From NCBI GenBank assembly GCA_030280995.1, contig JASXTE010000004.1:18925185-18989184 (forward strand): DNA of 64,000 nucleotides, written 5' to 3'. Shown one piece after another: positions 45,105 through 56,424 of this stretch. Made by a program: the position numbers and the translations under genes. The notes beneath the pieces are model-generated. The model was not told the origin of the DNA, ran no database searches, and saw only the letters and a program-made list of their open reading frames with translations. Within the stretch, counting starts at the first letter, position 1. Each line of letters starts with the position of its first letter. The stretch comes from Hemileia vastatrix. Lineage: Eukaryota > Basidiomycota > Pucciniomycetes > Pucciniales > Zaghouaniaceae.

Positions 45105-46279
45105 TGTCAGCCAGGCTATCTCAGGAGTCCAGTAATTTATACAATAATTTACTGTAATCATATAGAGGAATAACTTTATGTAATTACAAAAGATTATTTA
45201 AATAAAATTATAAATATTTTATGAATAAATAAAATAATTATTACACTTAATTTTATTATTAAATAAATTGTATTATATAAACAAATATAATATTCTATAA
45301 TATCATGGCGTAATTTGTATGTATAAATAAATTATTTAAAATTATATTATAAGTGTAAATTTAACCTACACTGTAATACCATTTTAATAATAACATTTAT
45401 ATAAACTAAGTACAACTCATCATATAATAATATCCATAAATATTTGGCGCTTCCTTGACTCTTAATTGTATCACTGAAATTACTAACTCAATTAAAAGTT
45501 TTTATTTAATATTATTAAATTTAATTTCTCATGTTAAATAAGTTCCTTATTAAATTAATTAATTGTTTCAATTAATTAATCATTAAATTTCTTTTACCTA
45601 TACTGATTTAAGATTAGTTAAAAATGTAAAAATAATTCCTTTTATTTTAATTATACTTTTTTTTAGATATTTCTATTCTCTATTTAGAGTTCTTTCTCAT
45701 AATTCTCATATTCCATGTTCACGTATTTATTTTCTATATTAGTTCTATTCTTTTTTAGAATTTCGGATGGGAAAGATACTTGTTTAATCATGGGTTTATT
45801 TTTTATTGTTTTTAATTAATTTCTTTTAATTATTTCTTTCACTTTACCTGTTTTTTAAATTACATTTAGAACGCTCTAGAATTACCTCCTTGCCTATATA
45901 ATGGCTTTAGAAATCTTTCTGGTAGATCATCACTGACTATACACTCACTTAACATATTTTTAATATATCTTTTTATTTATTATTTCTATTTGTTCAATAT
46001 ATCTAATTTAAATACTACATAAATAACTCTAGGTTGCTTTAAGATTTATAATACTATCACTGACTGTGGCGCATTGAACATTAACTATTTATTTTAATAT
46101 ATTTTAATTTAAATAAATTTTTACAACTTTGTCTACTCTCTCAAACTTTCTTGTTGTCCTCTCTTCTCAACTACAAATATCTTAATTTTATTACTCATAA
46201 TTTTAATATATTATAGTTTTCCTCTCCTCTTGTCCTTTTCCTCTTCATCTCCTCCATCCTTCTAGACACCCGGCCAATA
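45105..46279 (+). mobile_element. E5 3' LTR (1175 bp)
   Basis: Starts TGTCAGCCAGGC directly after the polypurine tract and ends CCCGGCCAATA before the right CTAAC. Collinear with the 5' LTR. Confidence 0.92.
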
Positions 46280-47189
46280 CTAACTTAATTACTAATACTT
46301 CTAAAATAGTATATTTTTTGATGTTTCACATAAATTTTTTACTTTTTTAAATATATTATAAGATATGTCTTGTCTTGAATGGTTTAATCCTGTGTTTCAG
46401 ACCACTTTAATCTTTCAATTAATTTTAATAAAATGTTTGGGTTTAAATTGGTGGATAAATGGGCTCTTACTCATGTTTGTTACTTGTTTTATATTTTTCC
46501 CATAAATTTTTGTTACACTTATTTCATTGCTGTTTTATTTTATTTTCACAATATAAATTTTTTTGTGGTGCTTCAAAGTGCCCCTTACCTATATAAAGGC
46601 CCTGGTAAACCCCCTGTAGCTCCATCACTTATTTTATTAACTATTACCTTACACTTTATTCTCATTATAAATAAATACAAACTTATATTACAATAAATAA
46701 CTTTATTGCAGTGATTACCTCATTAATAATTAAAAGAAGTATACAGTTAACAGGTTGCATTAATAGAGTTTTAATATTATCTAATTGTTTTGTTTAAGCA
46801 GAGAGAACAAAGTACTTACTAAAATCATAATAATACCATAACCTGTTACTAGTCCTTTAAAACCTTATTGTTGTCCTTTTCTTTATTCCCCCTTTTAATT
46901 TCTCTTCTTCTTCCTCCTCTTCTCCTTCTTTTCTTTTTTCTTCTTCCTCTTTTCCTGTTTCTTCTAGATGACCAGCCAATATACATAGAGCCAAATTATG
47001 CTCAAATAAGCCTACCAACATCCCATAACTACACTTCTAACTGAAACTCACTAGCTGTGGTGCAGCACCCTATCTCCACTGATTAATTTACACCTACTCC
47101 TCTTCCTGCTGTCTCACTCTGGATAACAGATAAGCCTTTTCTTTTTCATCTCTTTTTTTTCTGAATCTCCTTTCTTTAACTCACAAACA

Positions 47190-48601
47190 AAATTTGGCAG
47201 TGGGATTCTTCATTTTTTTCTCTATTTTCTCTGTAACACTAATATTATACATATTTTTTATTCTTTTGTAGATTTTCATGATTAACTTACCTAAAATCAA
47301 AAGAAGACAAATAATGAGAATAGATTCAATTTAATTTTGTAAAATACACTTTTTTACACTTGTGATGAATAAAAATTAAAAAGAAATGGATTTAATTGCA
47401 CTTTATATGAACTTTGTGTGTCACAGAGAAACAGATGACTATTAGAAATAGCACTTATGTGCTTATTTTTCTTTGAATTTTTAGTCTAAATCTCACTATA
47501 TTCTGACTCAATTTTTTCTTTTTCATGAAAAAAATTTATTTGTTTCAATTTTGAATTTTTTTATATTATCAAATTTAAATATGGTACCAAAAAAATTTAA
47601 TAAAATTAAGCTAAGTATTCAGAATATTTAAAAAGCTTCTTCACTAATTATTTTTTAAAACAACCCTTACAAAACCCTCAATTATTTTGTAATAATCAGG
47701 TCAAATCCTCATTTTTGCAAATTGCCTTAGATGAATTTGGAGAATGCTGAACCCTTTTCAGAGAGCTATAAAAATTAAAGTTATTTTAATTAAACATTCT
47801 TTTAATTTCAAAAAAATATCAATTTAGCTAGTGTCAAACATTTCATAAAAAATGAAACACTTACCATTGAACAAAAAGTGAAGCAGATGCACCAGAAAAA
47901 AAACATGGGCACCTGATAGCAGGTGCCAATCCCTATCTTTGTTTTAACTCAATTTAAGCTCAGCTTTAATTCTTCTGGAAAGATTTCTCACTGAAAAAAA
48001 AGTACAATAGCTTGTGAAACATAAAATCAAATTTATTTTTAAATCCTTACTGAATATAGGGATAGGCACCTGCTAACAGATTCCACTTGATTTTTTGTGG
48101 CAATCAGGCTATAAAAGAAAAAAAGAGAAATAAAAAATTATCATTTTTTCAGAGAAATTAGTGAAAAAAATAAAGAAACCCACAGCTGTTGTGTGATAAC
48201 TCTTTGTAAGGGTAAAAAGGAGTGTCTGGTAGATACAGTTCTCTATGGGTTTTTATTCAGGTATATGGTTTCTTCCAGTAAAATTGGGAGTTTTGGGGCT
48301 CAAAATGGAAAGAAAATAGCTCAAAATTGATTCAGTAAGATTAGTTGCTCTTCAAATGCTAATTAATATCTTTATTTAATCAAATTATGACAAGAAATGG
48401 GGTATTTTGATGGTGTTTGGCAAAGATATGCTTTTGCAGAGATTAAAAGAGCTCCTTTGATATCAAGGTAGATACAAGGTGATAGAGAATGCTCTCTGGA
48501 TTCATTCTGAAGTTTAAAACTCTCAAAATTGGTTATATTTTGTTTTTAAAAGATTTATTTTAGCTATAAAGCTAATATAGTTGCAAATTTGGAGGTTCAA
48601 A
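47190..48601. other. Non-coding AT-rich region with a MITE
   Basis: No gene. It starts with the primer-site-like TGGCAGTGGG after LTR7 and holds MITE family 2, copy 2 (about 47888-48105). The remainder is AT-rich with no clear structure. Confidence 0.45.
47888..48105. mobile_element. MITE family 2, copy 2
   Basis: Inverted ends GCACCTGATAGCAGGTGCC and GGCACCTGCTAACAG, each with a small palindrome, flanked by A-run/T-run (CCAGAAAAAAAA and TTTTTTGTGG). About 200 bp, no coding. A lone half-motif (TAGCAGGTGCCAA) also occurs near 60340. Confidence 0.5.
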
Positions 48602-48851
48602 CACTACACAATATAGGGGGTGGACTTGCTAGCTAGTCTCCAACCTGAACTCAGATGGAGCTCAGAATGAATTCATATTGAACTCATACTGAAATCTACT
48701 TGAATGCCCACCTAAAACTTTTCATTTTAGTGGTTTTCATCCCTTATTGAATGGTTCCTTTGTCAATAGCTCAATGTTTGTTCAATCTGTGGTGATTTTG
48801 GGTCCAAGGTTGCAGACTTGCTAGCAATTCCGCCCCCCATATTGTGTGTTG
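48602..48851 (+). mobile_element. CACTA-like MITE, copy 2 (250 bp)
   Basis: Starts CACTACACAATATAGGGGG, ends CCCCCCATATTGTGTGTTG, with AAA at both sides (48599-48601 and 48852-48854). Same length as and collinear with copy 1 at 30420. Confidence 0.85.
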
Positions 48852-50689
48852 AAAGGATATTTATGTTAAATATGGACTCATCAAAGGCTCTGGAATTTCT
48901 AAAGATAATCAAAAATGGATTATTCTTACTAAAATTATTTTAATAAGGTTATGATATTTTTGATTTTAATTTATTTATGAAGAAACATAGGAAAAAATGG
49001 TGTTTTTGGGCTGAACGTTCACCTGTGGCAGTCAATATTAGGTCAAATGAAAAGAGAAATGACTAAAGTTGTGGGAGAAACTCTTTGGATGCACTTTTTC
49101 ATGAAGTTTCTTCATATCTTGCATGTTTACATTTAATAATTTTTATTAGGTATTTAAATTTGTATAATTTGGTTTATTTGGTGACAATGACTACCAAATA
49201 GGTAATTTGAAATAGGATGAAGTTAAATAATTCTTTAAAGAATTTAATCACTGTTTTCTATGCATGGAAAGATTTATGGAACAATTTTATAGGTCATTAT
49301 GGCTCCATTGAAGGTCTTTAAAAGTAAATATCTCATGGTTTTTTGAGAAAAATGGTATTATTTGGGTACAAATATGTATCTGTGGCAGTCAATAATGGAA
49401 AAAATGACTAGAAACAAGTCTCAGAAAGTATCTCAATAGCTCTTCTATTGAAAAGAGGTTTTAATTTTTTTATATAAGCAGTTTATAAATTAAGAATATC
49501 TTTTAAGTTAATTGAAGTTTTAGTGAAGTGGGCAGTGACAGGCCACTATACAGATTTATATGAATAAATCTTTGTGATATGTCATAATGAATTTTTTCAT
49601 CCAATTATATAATAGGAGATTTATGGTATTCTACAGACTTTGAGCAATCACTTTCTACCAATAATTGGTCAAAAATGGCATATTTACCTTGAATTTGGCT
49701 GAATCATGAGAGAAGGACTTAAAATGGGTAATGAGATGGCTTATATATGATCTACAATACTTTATAGCTGATAATAAGGCTTTGATTGTCAAGGAGAAAT
49801 GCACTTGAGGAATCTATTAAGGTGTATGTGACACTATCTTAAAGTTTCATTTAGAAATGGAGTATATGGTGATTAACTAATTAATTAATTAATTAATTAA
49901 TTAATTAAGGAAGTTAAGAAGTCCAGAGGGATCTTGGTTGACAAGGAGTTAAACTTATATCATTTATAGAGTTGTGGAAACCCTTGTGATTATTATCTTG
50001 TAATTGAAATGGAGAATTAGAAGAGTAAACTTCTGCTGTCTAGTTTGCTTGGTCATAATTTGCTCGCACACAAAGTGTACAGGAAAATGTGTATAGCTCA
50101 TCAGTGACTGAAGCTATAGAGTATTTAGGGAAATATTTTACATCTTTTAGTCTTTAAAAAATAACATGAGAAATTCAGGAGTCTCAGGTACTTTTAAATG
50201 GGTATAAACTACTAACTAAATTGGATTTTTTTTCAAAATTAAATGATAACTCACTTGAATGTAGAGGTCCCAGGGTACAATAAATATGTGAAACTAGAAT
50301 GGAGCCTAAGTGAGAAATATTATGGAACTTCAGAAATAATGGTTATCATTTTACCATGGGATTGGTTATAAAAGCCAGGTGAAAATGAAGACATAATGAG
50401 GATTACTGGATAGTCACCTCTCATTATTAAACACATTGAAATTATCCCTAATTATTAACATCTCATATCACCTCATCTCATCTTAATAAAAATAATATTT
50501 ATTAGCTTTGTTAATTTTTCTTTATCTGAATTATATTATTATAAGGGTCTGGTAGTGTTATTTTTCTCTATTTTTCAATATTATTTTAAAATTATTAAAA
50601 ATAATTAGAAGATGATAATTTACCAGGGTAAACCAAGTATTAAGGTATATTTTATTATTATTTTATTAATCATTAGATACTCCTTATAT
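48852..50689. other. Non-coding region with microsatellite and promoter-like TATA
   Basis: No gene. It holds a (TTAA)n tetranucleotide run at about 49874-49908 and a TATAAAAG at about 50370 followed by leader-like sequence, which may be a relic LTR promoter. Confidence 0.4.
49874..49908. repeat. TTAA/AATT microsatellite
   Basis: About eight uninterrupted copies of a TTAA-type tetranucleotide. Confidence 0.85.
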
Positions 50690-51055
50690 ATTTAATCCTG
50701 GTGAAGTCTGGCTACAAAGTGGTATTGACTCAGTGATTTTATAGAATTGTTGACTAATATTATATAAGTGCTTATCCAGCTGACTTCTGGTGAATATCAA
50801 TTACTTCAGAGTATTGATTATTATTATTATTGGCTATTCGGATTGTTTTTTATCTAATTTATACTTTTTAGAAGCCTCCTACACTATTATTTAGAGTAAT
50901 TACTTATCAAGTTTTATTCTGGTGAAAACCTGCTACATTATTATTATTAGTTAGTAAGACTTTTAATATATATTTTATACATTTTAGAAAACTCATACAC
51001 TATTATATAGGGTAAGTCCTTCTCCAGTTCAGTTCTGGTGAAGACCTGCTACAGT
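50690..51055 (+). repeat. Leader-like array of CTGGTGAA repeats
   Basis: Four imperfect copies of a unit ending CTGGTGAAGACCTGCTAC (50694, 50780, 50916 and 51021), about 85-135 bp apart. Two form short hairpins CCAG/CTGG with a 7-nt loop. With the TATA box upstream this looks like the leader of a lost retroelement. Confidence 0.45.
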
Positions 51056-51440
51056 GAAAACACTTATTATTTCTTTTTAATTACCCTATCACTTGTATGT
51101 TTCATTAAGTATCTTTTTTTATATAATACTCTATTACAGAAAATTATTATATAGAGGGATTTTTATTTCTGGTTTATTTCTATTAATTCTTTCTCATTAT
51201 TATTACCACAAATTCTTTATTATTTTTTTTCCATATTATTATTTTTCTTTTGACTTAAAGAACACATATCAAAACTTCTTCAGAATATCATCCATCTACT
51301 TTCCACCCCTTTTTCTCTTAGAAAGGAAAGTAAATTACTTGTACTCTACTCACCCAGAATTATCTTTATGTTTTTTTCTGTCCCTTTCAACCTGTGTGTT
51401 AGAGCCATGGAATCTAGAGACATTTGACACCACCAAATTT

Positions 51441-51689
51441 TGTTTGTGAGTTAAAGAAAAGAGATCTAGCAAAAAAAAAAAAAAAGAAATATAAAATAAA
51501 CAGGTTACCTGTTATCCAGAGTGAGTCTGAAGGCAGAGGGAGTATGTGGAATTCAATCAGAGGAGATGGGGTGCTGTACCACAGCTAGTGAGGTTCAGTT
51601 GGGTGGGTAGTAGTGGGATTATGTTATGATTATCTGAGCTTAACCAGGCTGTATGTACCTAGTTTTTCTGCTCTTTATGAGTATGTACA
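51441..51689 (-). mobile_element. Inverted copy of LTR7 (~249 bp)
   Basis: Complement of 36491-36532 joined to 46987-47189, uninterrupted. On the minus strand it starts TGTACATACTC and ends CACAAACA, followed by TGGTGGTGTC. It contains the empty target GGTACATACAGCC that LTR6 occupies in the other copy. The plus-strand frame ending at 51449 is not supported. Confidence 0.55.
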
Positions 51690-54603
51690 ATTTTCCATCA
51701 AATTAGCTCAATTATGCAATCTTTTTGAAATAATTTTCCCTTTTTTCTCCAATCATCACTTTTGCTGATGTCCATCAAAAAATTATCCTTATAAATACAA
51801 ATTACATAATTGAAAGTAATGGAGGATATTTGAGATCTTGAAACCACAGGAAATAAGGTACTTATGTGTTTTTATCCCTTTTTGGTTTTCAATTTATGTC
51901 ATTTATGTTACTTTCTGTATTTATCTGACTCTCCATTATTTCAACTCAAATTAATCTCAACTTCTTTTGTTTTAAATTCCATGCCTGCAACAAAATAATC
52001 AGGTACAAAATTATGTCTCAAAATGTTTTATGACTCATTCAAGAATCAATCAAATCATTCAGATTTTAAGCAATTAGATTGCTTCAAACTTTACTGAAAG
52101 TATCTCAAGACTTTAGAAAGTATAAAAATCATTATTCTAAATTCATAGAGCTATTCAGATTCAAAATTGGAGCAAAATTGAGCAAGATATGATCATTAGT
52201 GATAGAAAATCTCATGTGGCACTGATATAGCCATATCTCAGTCAATATCAAGTCAATGTTGAATAAGATTAGTTTATAGTTCAACTTAACAGAATATTTA
52301 ATCAGTAAAAATGAATATGTGATGAAAAATGCATAAAATATAATGTGGAGTCCTGTATCCTGTTAAATTTAGTTGGATTGATGTTATATGGAATGAAAAA
52401 AGCTAATTTCCATTAGATATTTTACTGATTTCATGTGAGAAAGGATTAATTGAATATCTTTTGCATAATTATGTGTTGAAGTATAATATAATTCAATATG
52501 CTTTAATTAAAACTCCATTTTCAGACATAACAAGAGAAAAGACCAGTAAACTAGATGTCTAGCTGTTTTTCTGGTTTCTGGTTGTGACCCTTTGTGTGAT
52601 TATGGAAGAAAACCTGTCTGGGTCTTGTTAAATTCATTTTCCCCTTGACACTTCACTATATTTTTAGTTCCATTCAGTACTCCAGCCCCCCCTACATGCA
52701 GAACAGGTGATTTTCTCTTCTCCTACCCATCCTTTAGAATCAATCAGCATTATCTTTCATCCAAGGTGATAAATTTTTTTCTTTATTCAAGTTAATTTTT
52801 CCCATTATCCTGATCCCTGATTTTTTCTCTTCCATTTTAAACCATATCTTGACACCCTTTTCTTTTTTCATCATTAAACATCCTATTCTACCCCACCCCT
52901 CTTCCATTTCATAGAATTCCTTTTCACATCTGGACTTTCAAATTTTTAATCATCACACCTCACATCTTCCCTTTTACATTATTTGCAATAAATATATATG
53001 AAATAAATTATTATCATTTGTATCATTTTTAATTATAATTATTTCATTTTTTATTCCAGAAAAGGAAGTTAAGGGAATTAAGGATTTTTTTCTTTTTTTA
53101 AACATTTTTTGGAGGGATTCAGAATGAAAAAAGACATATACAGATTTTGAAGCCTATAAGACCAACCCTAGACACAGGAAAATATAGTGTTCAACAGCCC
53201 ACAAGGCAACACAGCAGACAAAGGAGGTGATATTTTGTGCATCAATGAAATTTTAATCTAGAGATTTTTTTAAATTATTATCAAGACACTGGGGAAGAAA
53301 TTTATTAACACCTAATACTTTTTCTCATCATTTACCTAGTTTTATTTATCATATATTATTTTCAAATTTTCATCCCTACAAGGAAAGTAATCCTATGAAA
53401 TTTAATTAAAAAAATAAAAATGGGGGAGAAATCAGAAGAGGTCAGGAGAGGAGGAGGGAAGAAGAGGGATGGGATTGACAGAAAGGGTTCAGGATGGACA
53501 GTGAGTACATGTGTGGTGGAGAAAGTTTCTGGGTTCTAAAAATGACTGGGGGTGAAATTTTGTTTGAGAGGCCATGTGCTGACAGAGAATCAGTCAAAGA
53601 AGGTGTTTGGAAGAAAGGGCAGCACATTTGTCACAGAAGAAGTAATAATGAAAGCTAAAAAAAATATAAATATGAAAAAAATATAAACAAAAAAACAACA
53701 TCAATTATAACAATATCAAAATTAATATTAATCTCAATAGTATCAACAACAATAAAAATATCAACATCAACACCAAAAAGTGATTTCAAACCCAAATACT
53801 CTCATTTCAACCTCCTCTATCCATATTGCTCCTTTCCTGTGATTATTTCCTCTCCTTCTTTCTCTCTTTTTTACCCTCTTCCATCCATAAACTTTCCATG
53901 CCAAATCTCACATCTTCCCTTCCAATTTTACCCAAAATTCCTTCTGTTCCCCTCCCTTATCTTCAGCCAGCCCTCTACTCTCCACACTCCCCTCCCAGTT
54001 ATCCACCTAATTTCTCCCCTTCCCCCACCCATTCTTCCACCACTTTCCTGTATACACCTCCATGCTTCCAGCCAGTCTGCTTCCACTCCTGCCCTTAGCC
54101 ATTCTCCTGAGCTCAAAAACTCATCAAATCTTGAAATAAACTTGAAAAAATAAATTTTCAAGTATGGAAACCAATCAGAAAATCTAAAGCTTAATGAAGG
54201 TAGATATGGACAGAAAAAAAGACTTAAAGACAAGGATCATGGTCCTTGAGGCTAGAATTGGCTTTCTGTTAGGGTTTGAGTTGAGAGGCAAAGAGGAGAA
54301 GTGCTATGGGTGCTATGAATTGTAATAGGCAGGAGAGAGGGAAATTGCATAAGGGGGTCTTATGAGGCAAGTACTGTGGGGTGTTCCTCATTGGACAACG
54401 TATCTAGTAGCCCATTTAATTCTTAGTTTCCCATAATTTTTTAACCTTAACTGTTGGAAGCACCAAAATAGTCAGTCTAGTTAGTCTCATTTCTTTATCA
54501 GCATAGTCAGTCCCATCTTAGGCTAGTTTTAGGGTTAGTAGTATTCTGACTTCTTATGTTCTAAAATTTTTTCTAATCTATAAATGGCATACTAAAAAAT
54601 AAT
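51690..54603. other. Non-coding region before E7
   Basis: No gene recognised. It is AT-rich, with pyrimidine-rich stretches (about 52680-52980 and 53800-54110), a purine-rich stretch (about 53420-53600), and repetitive ATCAACA-type sequence near 53690-53780. The small frames at 53442-54233 are products of base bias. The E7 leader, and possibly its 5' LTR, should lie in the last few hundred bases, but I could not define the borders. Confidence 0.4.
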
Positions 54604-55531
54604 ATGAACCCCTTAGGTCAATCTGACACTGTGCTCCTTGCTGCAATGAAATATCAGATGGCATGCTTGCAAGAATGAAATTCCAGAACCATGGAACGTC
54701 TTTCACAGGAAAATCCCTCATATTGTGGCCCCACTGAAGCAGAGTTGAATTATGCTGAAGCCAAAGTGCAGGTACTACCTGAAACATCAGCACCACTTTT
54801 CAAAGGCCCAAAGTATGCAGTCCCAGAAATCTTTTATGAAAAATAAGGCCCCCAAGCAGATCAGTATGCATCACAGGTAGACTTTTATGACCTGCTGAAT
54901 GGTCACCAATTCCCAGATAAGTGATCAAAAATTTAATTCACAATATCTTACCTCACAGACAAGGAGGAACACCGGACAAGGCCATATACAAAAGAAATCC
55001 TTGAGAATTTCAAGTCAGAAAAAACCTTTCTCCAGCTCATGGCCACATTCAAGCTAGCTTTTGGTGATCCTGATGTGGACACAACCTTGGGAAATGTGTT
55101 AGATAAGTTATGCACAAAGCATTCAGTGGCTGAGTAAATTTCAGAATTCCTGGGCCATTCCAGCTATGTCACAATATGGGGAGAAGGAGTGCTCATGTTT
55201 CACTTCAGGAATGGACTATCACCAAATACCAGGAATGCCTTGATCAGTCTCCCATATTCAACCTCCCTCAAAGCTCTCATGGAGCTGGCTATTAGAATTG
55301 ATAACAAGTTCACATATAAGCACATGGATGTTTGGAGTGGCATTTTCTCCTGGCACAACTATGCCTCACTGAGTGGCTCCAGTATTTGGGACCCAAATTC
55401 CATGGATATTGATTCAGAAAATTCACAGGGTGCTGGTGGGAGGAGAAGGATTTCAGATGAAGAATACCAAAGGAACATGAGAAAATTTTGGCTTCTAAGG
55501 TGTGGAAGAAGTCATCACTTTAAAAGGGAGT
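54604..55531 (+). pseudogene. E7 gag, broken
   Basis: Gag of a second Ty3/gypsy lineage, in one frame from ATG at 54604. Recognisable parts are FKGPKYAVPEIFYEK, then FKSEKTFLQLMATFKLAFGD and LMFHFRNGLSPNTRNAL of the capsid-like domain, MELAIRIDNKF, and the end of a zinc knuckle RCGRSHHFKREC (the first cysteine is changed). At least five in-frame stops. The zinc knuckle's last cysteine codon is immediately followed by the CACTA-like insertion. Confidence 0.82.
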
Positions 55532-55534
55532 GTA

Positions 55535-56421
55535 CACCACGCAATATGGGGGGCGGACTTGCTAGCAAGTCCGCAACCTTGAACCCTAATTCATATCTTT
55601 TTGAGCACACATTGAGGAAGTGATGAAACCATCATGAAGAAGTATTGAATTTACTTTGAACACACCTTGAAGCTCATGTGAACACAAATGGGGCTACAAG
55701 GGCTGGAAAGGCTGGAGAGAGGGGTGAGGAAGGGTGTATGGGGTAGCGAAAAGGTTGGGAAAGAGTTGGAAGGGAAGATTAAGGGTTCCGAGGCATTTTA
55801 AATGAAGAAAAGGGTCTGGGAGAGGTTGAGAGGGGTGAAATGGGCATCAAAAGAGGATGGCATACAATGGGGCTGGGAGGATAGCGAGAGGCATGGGAAG
55901 GGAAGACAAGCATGTGTTGATAGAATTGAAAGGGATGGAGATTGGTGCAAACAGAGTGTGAAAATAGGAGGATGAACTCTGTTCTTCGGGCGAAGAACAG
56001 AGTTCACTTCCATAAAATATTAGCTGAAACATAGTTTTCAATTCTGTAAAAACAGTTGTAAGTAATAGAAAAAGTCACTGATTTTTTTTATATGTAATCT
56101 GAAATTTTTTAATAAAATTATTGTATTTAAGAATTGCAATATTGTCAATCAATTTTTATTGATCAAATTAATTTAATAAAGTATTATTTTAATAAGCTGT
56201 TTCAAAAAATACTTTGCATTGAGTAGACTCATGGAATGATTTTTTCTGGCTTCCATTCAGTTATCCTCACACTTTCACTATGTTTTCAATATAGATCCAT
56301 TGTTATTTGTGTGATACTTCAAGTGAAAGTTCAGTATTACTTCAGTCTGAGTTCCATCTGATTTCCATCTGACTTCAAGTTGCTGACTTGCTAGCAAGTC
56401 CTCCCCCTATATTGCGTGGTG
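55535..56421 (+). mobile_element. CACTA-like element, copy 3 (887 bp)
   Basis: Ends CACCACGCAATATGGGGGG and its complement CCCCCTATATTGCGTGGTG, flanked by GTA (55532-55534 and 56422-56424). The terminal repeats extend through GGACTTGCTAGCAAGTCC. Subterminal repeats (CAGATGGAACTCAGACTGAA type) match copies 1 and 2, but the middle is longer and G-rich, with a perfect 15-bp palindrome at 55974-56005. No transposase. It disrupts E7 gag. Confidence 0.85.
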
Positions 56422-56424
56422 GTA

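Larger units (their letters stand above)
37065..46279 (+). mobile_element. E5 Ty3/gypsy element (complete, decayed)
   Basis: A 5' LTR (37065-38279), leader, gag-pol relic, polypurine tract AGAGTGAGGGAG (45093-45104) and 3' LTR (45105-46279), flanked by CTAAC at 37060-37064 and 46280-46284. It lies inside LTR6 and is close to E4 in all parts. Confidence 0.92.
36533..46981 (+). mobile_element. Solo LTR (LTR6) interrupted by E5
   Basis: Two pieces, 36533-37064 and 46285-46981, together about 1.23 kb, related to the E4/E5 LTRs (start TGTCATCCAGGCTGTACC, end TTCTTCTAGATGACCAGCC-AATA, TATATAAAGG near 46590). TACAT flanks the outer ends (36528-36532 and 46982-46986). The inverted LTR7 copy at 51441-51689 shows the corresponding site without insertion and with a single TACAT. 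Confidence 0.82.
36491..47189 (+). mobile_element. Small LTR-like sequence (LTR7), split by a nest
   Basis: About 245 bp when the insertions are removed: 36491-36532 and 46987-47189. It starts TGTGACACACC, ends CACAAACA, and is followed by TGGCAGTGGG at 47195, as an LTR followed by a primer site. An inverted, uninterrupted copy is at 51441-51689. No gag-pol of this family follows. Everything from 36533 to 46986 is later insertion. Confidence 0.5.

Noticed and set aside
50690..51055. CRISPR-like repeat array
   Set aside because: Repeats are few, imperfect and unequally spaced, and the genome is eukaryotic; better seen as a retroelement leader array.
53826..54233. Proline/serine-rich frames on both strands
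   Set aside because: The sequence is strongly pyrimidine-biased there, which keeps frames open; no domain or conserved start.
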